Assembly: GCA_947652115.1 (NCBI GenBank)
Contig: OX393561.1
Span: 4,799,531-4,863,530, forward strand
Reading direction: 5' to 3'
Source of the DNA: Blastomussa wellsi
Lineage: Eukaryota > Cnidaria > Anthozoa > Scleractinia > Plerogyridae
DNA: 64,000 bases
Shown: positions 1 to 12,700 of the stretch, one piece after another
Layout of the letters: every line of letters begins with the position of its first letter
Position numbering within the stretch: position 1 is the first letter of the stretch
Notes under the pieces: generated by a model
Databases searched by the model: none
Told to the model about the DNA's origin: nothing
The model's input: only the letters and a program-made list of their open reading frames with translations
Program-made: the position numbers and the translations under genes

Positions 1-75
1 TTATCAACCCACCTGATAAAACCAAATTATCTTGCTATACTTCCCACCGACGCAGCAGCACCACCCCACCACCCA
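1..75 (+). mobile_element. Fragment of a Penelope-like terminal repeat
   Basis: Starts TTATCAACCCACCTGATAAA and continues through CTTCCCACCGACGCAGCA. The same text recurs at 27722-27845 and, reversed, at 33155-33240, where it is joined to a GACGAAGGGC...GCTCGAAA segment typical of Penelope-like element ends. This copy is cut by the window edge. Confidence 0.5.
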
Positions 76-712
76 CCTTTGTGTAAACAGCAAAACGAAT
101 CCGGTACTAAAACGTCCCAGATTCACGAATCCGGAAAAAGTTATGTCTATGTCAATCTAGGAAACCGCTATGACGATCAACGGATGAAACGGTAGTACAT
201 GATTTAAAAGTTATACCCTGAACGCCTTCAATATCATTTGCCTTTTTTACGTTATCAATATAAATAGTATAATATCCTTAAATAAAACGTCTGTTTTTTT
301 CCCTTAGTTTAGCAATATTTTTTTGGATTCAAGTGGAATATACACAACGAGGTCAGTGGGTCGAATGCCATTTGAAACAGTTCAATCATAATTTACTGAT
401 AACAAAATGTTTGTTTCGGTTGTTTGCACTCTTTTCGTCTTTTTCTTTATAGTCAGATGGCAGCTAGTCGCGATATTATATGTCTTGTGTTCCTCAACCA
501 AATCTTGTCTCTAACACAAAACCAACACGCTGCATTTTCGAATTTTTAGATCTCCCTAAATTTGAAGGAAACCGGCTCTTGGATGCCGTTTCTACGCCCA
601 CTGGAAGGGCACACGATTGGTAGCTTCGTGGAGGATTTGTTTCGTCCAAGCGTTAACTGTTCTTCACGCCTGTGGATTGCAATTACATTTATGCCGTGAG
701 TATGAAATTAGC

Positions 713-894
713 CACAGGCGTACAGGTCGGGAGGGCATGGGGGGCTGCAGCCCCCCCCCCCCCCCAAATTTTGGGCATATCAGATTTTTTTGGACATATT
801 GAGAAAATTTAGGCAAGGCAACATGGGTGAATTTTTTGGGCAAATGGTTCACTGACCCCCACACCCCTGGCAAAAAATTGTCCGTACGCCTGTG
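713..894. mobile_element. hAT-type MITE with 8-bp target duplication
   Basis: Terminal inverted repeats CACAGGCGTAC / GTACGCCTGTG are flanked on both sides by the direct repeat AAATTAGC (705-712 and 895-902). An 8-bp duplication fits the hAT superfamily. The interior has a C16 run and no coding capacity. It lies downstream of the large Rab stop codon; I see no gene in 76-1621. Confidence 0.8.
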
Positions 895-1104
895 AAATTA
901 GCAAAAACAAGGTAACGAGCCCCGAATATTGCATATACAGCAGACAAGTGTACGGTTCAGCTTCCAGAAAGCAGCGACCCCTGAGGTTAGGGATCTCCCA
1001 AAGGAAGCAATCGATAGGAAAAGGAAAACAAGTTCGTCTCAATGGAATACATAGAAAACTGATTTCTCCTACTAATAAATAAAAAGCCTGAATAATAATG
1101 TATC

Positions 1105-1247
1105 AGATGGTTTTCATGCGGGGCTTCTATCCATGTCGAATTGGAATTTCGAAATGTTGGTTTTTGAGGAGGAGGGAAAACCAGAGAACCCGGAAAAAAC
1201 CCTCGAAGCGAGGGGAGAACCAACAACAAACTCAACCCACATATGCC
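1105..1247 (-). mobile_element. Truncated tRNA-derived SINE (body only)
   Basis: Read on the minus strand, the segment CATATG...GAACCAACAACA...CCTCGAAGCGAGGG...TTTTTGAGGAGG corresponds to the body of the complete SINE at 62028-62297, which has the same CATATG, TTGTTGTTGGTTCTC and TTTTCCTCCCTCC blocks. The tRNA-like head is missing here. Confidence 0.6.
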
Positions 1248-1621
1248 TGCTGGCATGTGGCATGTAGGGCAGCTTTGTTTTGCTTCCATAACAAAAACCT
1301 TTTTACGGGACTGGGTTGTCAGCCTTGCGCGCACCTAAACCTGGGGGGGCCAGTGAATCACTTATTGTCACCAGGCCTATACCCTTTGACCCGTTCGGCT
1401 TGGGTGGCCCTATCAGGAGACGAATCTCGCCGGCATAGCTCTCAGGGTCACACAAGCCCCCCGACCACGACAAGGTTGCAATTGTGATCTTACGGGGAAG
1501 AGGGGGAGGGGAGGGGTGTGCCACTACTTAGATAGTGGAAAATTTGGAAAATAATAACACCAATGAAAACATGACGCTAGAGGTGTCGTTAGAGACGTAC
1601 CAGTTGAAGTGACTGACTTGA

Positions 1622-3712
1622 CTATTTGCAGCATTTCTTTTTGGGTTGCTGTTGCACAAGATTCAATACACTCTGCATTAATTCGTCCTCTCTAACTTGC
1701 AACATCCTGAAGTAGAAGGAGTGAAAAGCACATGTTAAATAAGTCATCATTCCATGGCCAGGGAAACGCTATTTAAGGTGAACGTGTACTCACTTGGAGA
1801 ACTCTGCCATGGATTCCTGTATATTGTAGCCTGTTTTAGCGCTTGCTTCGGTGTACAGGGCTTTGTACTCCTGTTAACCAAACACACAAAATTATTTAGC
1901 CAATTAGTCAGCTAATGGATAACCAACGATCGGGCGTCTTTTTATAAGTAGGGAGGGAGGGAGGGAGGGTATGATCGCAGGCTAGCTGAAGGATCGATCG
2001 TTTAGCCATATCCATTTACAGGCATACATTCATCAATTTTAATAAAGCTATGATTAGCCAAATAAACAAACAGTGTCAGTCAGTCGGTCCGTCCGTCCGT
2101 CCGTCCGTACACCAATCAGGCAGTCTGTCAGTCAGGCAGTCAGTCAGTCAGTAAGTCAGCCTGTCTTTCTGTCATGCTGTCAGTCAGTTAGGCAGGCAGG
2201 CAGTCATGCTGCCAGGCAGTTGAATTAAGGTTAGTGTTGAAATTACAGATTACAAATTAAATTGAATGTACCTCGGCTAATTTCTTTCCGTTTTGACTCC
2301 TAACTGCTCGCTCACTCTCTTCTTCGACAAGATCAGTCTTGTTACCAACAATCATAATTGCAGTACCATCATCTGTTCCTTCCTAACAATAAATAAGCAA
2401 ATTAATCACTAAATCCTTTTAATGACAGTTGAAACCACCTCGCAAGGACAATACATTTTCTTCCCCGCAAATCAGAAATACTCGTTTGAAACAAAAAATG
2501 CACTGCTTTTTTTCGCCCTCTGTCCTCACCACACCATATTTGGCCACTCACCCCTCTCCTCAATGACAATTACCAATTTATAAGAATTTTGTTACCTCGA
2601 CACTGATCATCCAATTCTTGATGTTCAAAAACGATGTTTCCATGGTGACGTCAAAAAACACTATGACTCCATCCGCTTTTCTGAAGTACTGCTTCGTGAT
2701 GCTTCGGAATCTGTCGTGTGTATAAAAAAACTGATGTATTAAATCAAGTTCACGTGTAAGAAGATTAAAGTGAACCTCTGCTGTCGAGACGAGTTGACTT
2801 TGCTCAACGCCAATGACCAGGTTGCAAATTTAACCGACAAGCCTTGTCGGTAAAATTTGCAACCTTGCCACTGGCGTTGGAGATGTTACATTTAATAAGA
2901 ATAATAAGAATGGAAAAGTCTATCGTTTTTAAATTTCCCACGCACTGCCAATTTGGAATTAATGACGTGAAGCGTTGCCACTATTGTTAGGAAGCAGAGG
3001 TTCTTTTGTGTGAAACAATCAAGCAACGCAAATACGTTACAAAATCCAAGATGGCCGCGCGATGATCATTTCCGGTAAAATTTGTAATTTGGCATTATTT
3101 GAAACAACTCTATGTCAACATGTTTCAAGAGGTTCCCTTTTAGAAAAAATGAATACGGTTGATGAATTTAATAGAAAACAGGTAGAAAATGCGATCACCA
3201 ATCTCAATGCGCTTTGTCCGAGCGCCATGACATCAAGCCAAAGGGTTTTCCAGTCAAATTTTCACAACGTATAGATCTATTTTACGATCTATTTTTTAAA
3301 GGAGATAAAGGAAAAGAACAAAGCAAAGTTTAGGATGGCTCTCACCTTTCCTGGCCAGCGGTGTCCCAAAGTTGCAGCGCAATGCATCTACCATCCGAAC
3401 ACATCGTTTTGATTTGAAAGTCGACCCCTGTAAATGAAATCACAAGTGGAACAGTAGATATTACACACAACATTACTCTTCTACTTTATTTGCTTGGAAA
3501 AAAAATCAGAGTTTATCACAGCTAAAGGGCGTTACAGTACAAAGTGCATCACCTATCGTTGCAGTGAATGAAGGTTTCCAAGCGTCATGGCAAAACCGAT
3601 GAATAAAACTTGACTTGCCAACACCCGAGTCGCCTACAAACACCACTTTGAAGACTCTCTCTGGTGTGGACGGCTCACTGATGGTGGACACTCCAGCTTC
3701 ACTCATGTCCTG
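1622..3712 (-). CDS. CRACR2A: Exons 15-20 of the large Rab: complete Rab GTPase domain
   Basis: Exons 3712-3553, 3427-3346, 2710-2596, 2382-2272, 1870-1794 and 1706-1622 carry every GTPase motif: P-loop GDSGVGKSS, switch I TATIG with VDFQIK, switch [10 protein letters not shown] with the catalytic Gln, NKTD for guanine recognition and EASAKTG. The tract [20 protein letters not shown] is typical of this Rab subgroup. The end KKKCCK* has adjacent cysteines near the terminus, fitting Rab geranylgeranyl transferase substrates of CCX type. The GTPase therefore looks catalytically intact and membrane-targeted. The stop codon TAG is at 1624-1622. Confidence 0.93.
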
Positions 3713-6700
3713 CTGTAGATTTAAAAGAAGTGGCTTAAGGCTAAGTGAGGCTCTACGTAGCAAGATATAACTTTGGAAAAACAATTTCCAATTAATGTCA
3801 GTAGCCTAGGAACCAAAGATATGATGCCAGATGGTGTAATACATTACACGGCATGCGCAGCATCAAACAAGAGAGAACGTAAAAATAACATACTCTGCAC
3901 TCGTGGCTTAATAGGTCTATTTATATGGCAAAAAAAAAAAACAACATGGCTTGAATAAGACGCCAATTAGAGCCGTTTACATGCGGCTTGGTTTTGTCGG
4001 AATTTCAGCGATAGGCGAAAAAGCACAAGAACCATGCATTTTTACGAGCAATTTTAAGGCAAAGCAAAGACGCGTCTGAACGCGTTTGTAAAGGTGCCTT
4101 CTTTAGACGTCGCGGCGCAGAATTTTGTACCGTTTATACGCCCAGTCCGCGTAGTATTTTAGACATGTTTGTTTTCAACTGCACCTTAGCTTTCTCGTAA
4201 AAGTAACCTTATTACAAACGAAGCCATGGGAAAAAAAACAACAATTAAACTTACTGATGTTGTGCGACATATTTCGTTGTCCTTCCCGACAGGCGCTGCG
4301 CGCGGTGAGTTTGGTCTGTCATCTGTTTCACTGCCCGTCTCCCCACTAAACCCCTCAGAGTAAGACATGTCTGATTCGTCCTCTTCCCTTCCTCTTGATC
4401 TATTGGGAACTAAAACATAAATTCGATTTCCTTGTTAGAATGATCACATCTAAGACACTTGAACAGAAACGACCAGAGCATTCGTTTAGGAAATTCCGTA
4501 GCTGAAGGCGCTGCTTGTTTCGAGTTGCAAAGTGATTTTTAGTTTTGATTTTTTTTCATAAGACGCTCAAGTGTACTTTTATGGATGGTTATAATAATCC
4601 GGGAACGTCGGGTTTCTTGACCTCCGCATATATGGGAAGTACATGGCTCGTATCCGTAAAAGTATAATGAGAGATATTTGCACAGTCCGACCTATAAACT
4701 TCTCATAACTTATACAACTGATTGAAGACGATATCTTAAGTGATAACCGTTTATTTGGTCAGAACAATCTACCTGTCCCAGATATCAATTCAGCTTTTCT
4801 TTTCCTGAAGACATCTTCTTCAAGTTCATCATCGCTCGTCTTCGCCATTTCTTCTTCATCTTCCTCGTCCTGTTCCTTAGGAATTTCTACAATTATCATA
4901 GATCTACAGTTAGATCACAGATAAGAGCATTTGAAACACCAGCAGAATCAGCACCATCGCAATCAAACTCTGTATATGCCCAACGCCCCCCCCCCCCCCC
5001 ACCAACCGTCCAATAGTGTACGTGAGCAAATCGCTTAACCAGAAATTTCTTTTCCCAGCGCGAGATTTTACGCTGGTTCTGACGTACATTTTCAACAACA
5101 ATACCATCAAACAATTGGCTTGTGCTTTTAGCTGTGCACTATCGAGTAAAATCGGGAAGTCTGTTGAGCTAGAGAGCAGCCCTCATGCTCTAAAATGCTC
5201 TCCAAACGTTCCGCGTGCACCATGACTCGAACAGCATAAACCAATTGTTACGTAAAGATGATTACTGATACCTTTAGGTTGTACGCAAGACAGAATTTTT
5301 TTAGCCCACGCAGGTCTTTCGTCTTGTTGTAATTTCGCGTCTGGAATGAGTTCGAGTGTTGGGTCACCGTCAAATTCAGCTTCTTCTTGAATAGAGTCGT
5401 GCAGAGTTACAGAGCTGGGGAAAAATGGCATCTGGTAAATGACATCTAGAAAAAGGCTCTATGTGGTTGGGGGCAGCAACTCATTTCCAAACTGATTTAA
5501 TTTACTCTTGCCGATAAATGATAGTTTTCCCCTGGAATTCGAGTAAAATATCCGGCCAAGCTAGAGAAAAACCACATTTTACGGAGATCCAAATACAGCA
5601 TAGTGTTTAAAGGGAAAAACGATTTTAGTGATTACTTTTTCTCAAATCTGTTAAATGGTATATTTTTTTTATTTCTTAGCATCTTAAAAGCAGACAGAAA
5701 CGTCTGTTAATGTACAAATTTTCAGAAAAGTCATATTTAATTTTCATCAGGCGTTAATACACCATTTTACAGTTCTGCGAAATGTAACCAGCCCTCTGTA
5801 AAAGCGAGGTTTGGGGTGACCTTGCCACGATAAAGACCAGAAACAAGTTAGCATAAGAACACAAGTATTTACATATCAAAAGCAACAGGGTCTGTATCAA
5901 AACAAGGTCACCTTCAGCCTCAATTCCACTCAGAGGCTTGGCAACTAAGCACAGAACTGTAAAATGGCCAATTGAGGTCATGGTTTAGATATAGGACAGT
6001 TGCCAAATACGATGTTTAGTGATTTTATCCTTTATCGTTATTAACGTCTAAAGTTATGAATACACTGATTAAACCATTTATTTCTCTTTGTTGCCTTCCA
6101 CACATCTATTTTAATGTGATTTTTTAGAATTTGGTGACAAAAATGGATGAATGGATTTCTTTAACTTCTTCACATATCAATTTTACACCGTGTTGTCTGC
6201 ATTGAGAATGTTTGGAGAAATAAGATTTTGATCACTTTAATACTTACCCTTGGCCGCTGTTTGGCAAATACGAATACATGACAGAGCCTTGCTTCTTCAT
6301 GTCACGCCGCTTAGAACTCCGCCTTCTGGATCGTGTACTGTTACTTGAAAAACAGGTTTAAATCACGTTTAACGGGTGAAAAATTACCAGGAATTTATAT
6401 TCACTTTATGAAAATTTGTTCACATCAACGCACGTCATGATTAGAAGTTTTACGTTTCGTACAAATTGTTTATCACTCAGTGTTGACCCATTCTGAAGAA
6501 ATGATCAACCTTACAGTGAGGACACTCGAACACTTGACATTTATTTTCACATTTTTTTTACCATTATCCAATGTAAGCCATTCATATAAACAGAAGAAAG
6601 CTTTCTTAGGTGCTGAAAACACTAAATCCATTGGTCTATGTCAAGAGCTCTCATTTGGCAATCATAACTAAAGATGTAAAATAAATGTCAAGTGTTCACG

Positions 6701-9700
6701 GTTTGAGTGTCCGCAATGTAAGGCTTTTTCTTTCAAATACAAAACATTTTAATTATTAATTGAAGGTTTAAGACCCGCACGCTTCCTTTTTAAAGATTCA
6801 TGTATCTTAAAGGAGCTACGTCACGAGATTTTGTATTTCTTCGATAACATAAATTGCCATTACAATTTAGGAAACCTAAAACTAATAGTTGGCTAAGGAA
6901 GAAAAACACCAAAGGAGTGATACTAAACCAAAAAGGAACAAGGATGGCTGAGGATGGAGAAGATAGAAGCGGATTGGAAATGACGATTTTGAAACATTTA
7001 GCGTACAATTGTTCAAACTGCAGGAACGATGACGAAGCTTCTTTCATGGCATGAACCATGGTTTCAATCAATAACTACTGGTAAAAATCCACAGAGACGT
7101 TTTCGAAAGTTTCATTTAGTAGCAACTTCCCAAAATATCCATAAAGAGACGCGCAGCTATGGAGCTCCTGTTTTTGGAAAAGCTTTTTATTTAATTATGT
7201 TACTTCAAGTTGTTTAAATGATATAGTTTTATCAATTTAAATGTGTCTAATTGCACGGACATAGTAATATAACAGCACGGGAAATAACCCCTGGGGTAAA
7301 ACAGTACTAGCACTTCCTTTTCCGCCTCTCCCCTGTCTGAAAAAATAAACAAACCTTTGGTCCGAACGCAAGGTCGTTTCCCAATATTTTTATCCCTGCG
7401 TCTTCCGGTCTCCCGAGCTTTCCCACAGTTCCCAAACGTCAATTTGAATTCAATACACACCTTCTGTTATCAGGCCCGTCGATTTCCTCTCCACTCATAG
7501 ATTCCACTGACCCCTGGTTGCCCCATGTGTCCCCGGGGGACGGGGCGCGTCTCTTTTTAACATACTTGGACATCTGTGAGCCTTGGCGAGGCACTTTGGT
7601 TTTCTTCTATAAAGACGCAGATATAGAAAGAATAAAACTAGTTACAAGACTGAAAAATTAGTTACGAGAAATACGTACGATAAGGAAAATACGAACAAAA
7701 GATTTTAGGAAACTTACTAGGAAGAAGGGGTGATTATAAACGTACGGTGAAAGAGTGCGTTTACATGCCGTATATTAAGGAACTGTTAAATAGAAACGTT
7801 TGTCAAGACATTTAATAATTTCAGATTATCTATATTTAAATGGAATTTATTTATATTTTAGCTTACAAATTGAACCCTTTTATTTCCAATATCTAATTTC
7901 AGAAGGATAGTATTGATTAACAGCCAAAGACATTTCTTAAGATGTGTGTACAACAGCTAAAAAGTTCTAAAATACTACGGAAATTGTGATACTTACACTC
8001 GAAAATATATTTGGATAAGTGCTACTTTTCATTTTTAGTTTGATCACATTACTTGAAAATTGAGTTTGATGTTCGGAGTTGCCGGATGATTTCGATATCA
8101 GGAATCCGGTCAAGTTAAACATTTTCTCGGGTACATACTTGCACCAAAATTTGATTCGGACATTTTCAAAGACTGTTCTACGCTCTTGGGTCAGTTGCCG
8201 CATGCTCACTTCGTTTTATCCGTAAGAACTCCGCTGTTATTATTTATTGTATACATTTTGAGAGCTGGGACTGGTGAGGAATGTCAAGCTCGTGTTTAAT
8301 TCCATGTACAACTCAAGTCGTTGTAGCCGATTAGAGCGTTTTTCAATAGAGCGCATGCACGTGACGTCATCAATTCTAAAATCCAAAACCAAAGAGCCAC
8401 CAAACTTTTTATACTCATCAGGCATAAGGTGCTAAATTTATGTTTGGGTACAACTTTTTAGCTCAACAGCGTTTTTCGTTTGGAAACCAAAGCATTTTGA
8501 ATCTCAGAGTTATGGCGGTACGTGACATAAAGTTACGATCATGTTTGCCAAAAAAGACATACTTTTCTCGCGAGTTTCAGCCATTTGAGTATAGTGTATC
8601 AACTGTGACCGGAAGTCACTGCGTAGTCACGTAAAAGGAATTATGGGATAAGTAGTGCAAGCATGTGGTTGAATGGAAGATGAGGTAGCATTAAAACTTT
8701 GTTGTGTGATCGAGTCGTCCTAGTATCTCTCTATTTGGGCCGAAACTACCACATTGAGAAGTTTAAATAAAAGTGTTTATGTAAATATTTGTTTGTTCAG
8801 TACAGGTAATCAGCCGCCTACATAACCAAAGTAAACTCCATATGTTGACACTATTTCCGGCCGCCATATTGGGGTTCCACTGGGGGACACCAACATGGCG
8901 GCTCTATACTGGGCAACGTAAATTTGTGCGCAACACTTCGACGAATATCTGAAGTTTGGAATAACGCACACACCCGAAACTTGGAGAAGTGTATTCTTTA
9001 TTTATCTTCTATAATAACTTTGTCAACTGAATAGTTTTCGATTTATTACTTTTCTTGCATACGCTCTGTTACGCTCTAACGAGTGTCGTAAAAGCAAAAC
9101 CAAAGTAATTACTGTGGCCAATCACAATAGACAGAAAATCCAGTGAACCAATCAAAACTCGAAGCAAATACAAGCAGCCGCAGCAAAGAGCGGGAACGCG
9201 CGAGCGAGTAGCGATTAAATTTGGTTTTACTTCTGATTGGCGGAAGAAATGACGAGAGTTTTCATAGACCAATCACCGAGCGCAGTAATCCAAATTCGAA
9301 ACAAACTCAAATTTCTTTCGACCTTTAAGTGAAAATCGCTCTGTAGCTAAACTGTATAACTTATTTTATGTAATTTTAATCAATTTAAGAAATTTTAATG
9401 TTCACGTACTTTTGTTTTTATAAATTTGGGTCGAGGAGAACATACGCCGAATACTTAACAGTTTTATACTTAAAGCTCGTATGCATGGCTGGGTACCGCA
9501 TGGGCACCTGCGAACAGGCTCTCCAAGTTTTGGGGGGGGGGGGGGGGGGGGGAGTCGGCGAGCCAAGGGAGCAGAGCCTAGCTCGCTGAAAATTTTATTC
9601 GCCGAAAGCTCCACTGGGGAGCTTGTTCGCAGGCTACGTCATCATGTTAGATGTCTTACATTAGTTTTTACACGAATGTTTATAATGATTGCAACGCTGT

Positions 9701-12700
9701 GGATTAATTCTTACCTCAGCCTCCTCAATCTCATCGCTGAGACTGTGTCCTCGTTCCTTTTTCTGTTTAATAAGCAGTATGTATTAATTTGTGCCTCGTT
9801 TTATGTTTATAAATGTGCAATTCATCTTGGGAATCAAACCAACGCAACTTAACAAAAACTTTAATGTTAATCGTTATTTAGAATTCAAATCAGTTGCCAG
9901 TTTTTAACAATACAGAAATTTGTTATAGCGGTTAAAATGGCATTACCCACAGACAACCCAAACTTATGTGATATTTAGTTTCACATTGTTGCTAAATAAA
10001 GTTATTAAATAAAGGTAAGCCATTATTATTATTACAATTCAAATTAAGTAAGTTATGCAACCTATTTTAATGCGTCAAAAAGTTACAGCTTTAAATGTTA
10101 AGAAGTGTGTTTTTGCCTCATGCCTGTATTATTGATTAAGCAAAGTTTTATAAACAACAAGCTATGGAGAATCGTTGAAACTAATCAAATGCGTGCATTG
10201 AATACGGAGTTTTGCCCTTCACGATTAAGTTTTCAAAGGGAAATCCAGAAAATGGACTCCTATATATTCCTGGTGTGATTCGTAAGAGTAGACCTTTAAA
10301 CATAATTTAAGTTAAGATTCAAAGAATTTAACGTCGTCTTATTATCAAAATGACTTCTTCAGACTAGTAGCTTCAAAGAAGATGTTAGAGCAATAGACAG
10401 CTAGAAGCAAAGAAGTAAACAAAACTAAAGCAAAACAAGTAAACAAATTGAACATAAACAAATACGTACAGCCATTAACATCTGCGGCGATTCCAGAAGA
10501 TCCAGCACATGCGCGGTAAGCATTGGCAAAAACAAGTCAGTCAGTTAGAAAAGATGGTGATTATTATTAAATTATAGATCTAGTTCTAGATCTCTCAGGT
10601 TGTTAGCGCCACCCCAAATTGGTGTAACAGCATATTAAGACACAAACGTAAACAATAATTGCTAGTTACCGTAATTAAACACAAAATGAATCCGTTTTAA
10701 ATTAAAATTCTAATAAGGTAAGAAGGGGAAATTATAATAAGTTGAATACAAAAAGTGAGTGATCGAGCACGAATGCAATTGGATTTGTAAAGTCTAATAT
10801 GAAAAACACGCAATTCACCATTTCCACATCTCCCACAATACAGCTTGTTTGCCCACCAAAATTTTGGATAACCTTTGTTTCCCATTTCTCCTGGGTATTA
10901 CAGTCGTCCCAAGAGACAATGCTTATGCAAATTTTGGGGGACAAACGAGCTAGGTATATTATGGAAAATGTGGAAATGGCGAATGTGTTACTGTATTGAT
11001 AGCAACCATCATGTCCTATAACGATCAAACGTAACTGCTGTTCGCTTAAAATCCTTCGAACGCTTTCTGAGCAACGCGTGTTGTTTTCTCTCCCCACAAT
11101 GCTGTGCACCATGGCAAAGTCACAAGTAAATCACTGAGACAGTCAGTAGCGCGTATCCGAGTATTTGGAACATTTTGATCTGGGACAGGGAGAAAATGGG
11201 AGTTTGAGGTACCATCCCCGTTTTTTTTTGTCAGCTTGTATAACCTAGCGTCACTTTCCCTAGGGCGACATAACCACGTTTGTGTATGTACGAAAATACA
11301 GTTTTCCAAGACATAATAGTCGAATTGATATAGGCACGTTACAAAAGCCCTTTAACGTATAATTACTTGTTTATCTAGTTTGTCGACTGGTTAAACTCGT
11401 TAAACCTGTTAAGGACTTACCGCCTCATGTGCGGCCTCAATAGCATCCTTATCATCTCGTAGCCTTTGGTTCATATCCCTTTAGTAAAGAAAAGTAACTA
11501 CTAGCTATCGTGTACTTGAACACAAATAAAAATTTAACAGAATGATCGAGTAGTTTGAAAGTTATACAAATACGCGTTGCGTGTAGCAATAGAAACTCAT
11601 GTCTGATAATTTTAAAGGTCATTAATTGCTCGCCAATGGCTCAAATGTCGAGAAGACGCCGACTACTAGAGTGCCAGCGAATCCACGCCTTCCGGTAAAG
11701 ATCCCGAGCTGCCCACAAGTTCGAGGTAAACAAAAAGTATTCTTAATCATTTGTTACCTTAGCATATCTAACTGCTTGATGAGACTCGCTTGTTCCTTTT
11801 GCATGCCCTCTGATACTCGCATGGCCGCCCTGAAAAAAAAGAGATATTCTCAGTGAATTGAAATCTCAATACCCCCATGCCTGCCTTAGCAATACAGATA
11901 TGAAACCTGACTCAGCTGCTGAGGCCAAGCTAGGACTCAGAATATATAATGTACTTATTATCATCATCGAGAACTTTTTAGAGGACAAGGCTTACAGAAA
12001 ATGCGCGCTCTGATCGACCTAACGTGACGTGTTTTATCATTTTATCTATTTCAAAAACGAATTGCATCGGTAGTAGGAACAACTAAAAAAACAGAACTTC
12101 AATCTCGAAGAAATTTCTACGTCCTACTTTTAAAGTGGCAAAGAAAAAAAAAAACGGTTACGTATCGGAGCTTGACAAATTGAATGAACGAGATAAAAGA
12201 AATACCCATTCTGAGGATCACTCGCACGACGGCCGCAATTACATAACATGGCTTGACAATCTTTCTCAGATACTTCTTTTGCTAAAGACGAATGTACTGG
12301 TCTGGAGGCTAACTCAAAGTTAGTCTGAGAGAGTTCTGAGGCATCCATTTCTCTATCTGACTGGGATCCAAAGAAGGATGCTTCAGTTGCCTCAGGGCTT
12401 TTTCCATAAGTGGCAGGACGATGAAGGGATGCCATCTGTGGTGAAGTAGAGTAATCTCCGAGTTCCATATCTTCAGGAGCTTTGCCGTCATTATCTGGGG
12501 GTTCATAATTCAGTTCATCCATTGTCTGGCATCCCCTTGATGACGCAAAGAATGCTTCCCCAGCAGGTAGTGTCTGGCTTTCTTGGCTCTTAAAAGTAAA
12601 ATTCACTGTCTGACAGACCTTTGAAGAGGAGAGGAGAAGATCTTGGTCGGGCGTGGTTTGACTCTCTCTGCTCTCATAGATTGTCAGGTTTCTTGCACGA

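Noticed and set aside
2067..2222. Repeat array as a CRISPR-like structure
   Set aside because: The units are 4-bp microsatellite variants without spacers, in a eukaryotic intron.
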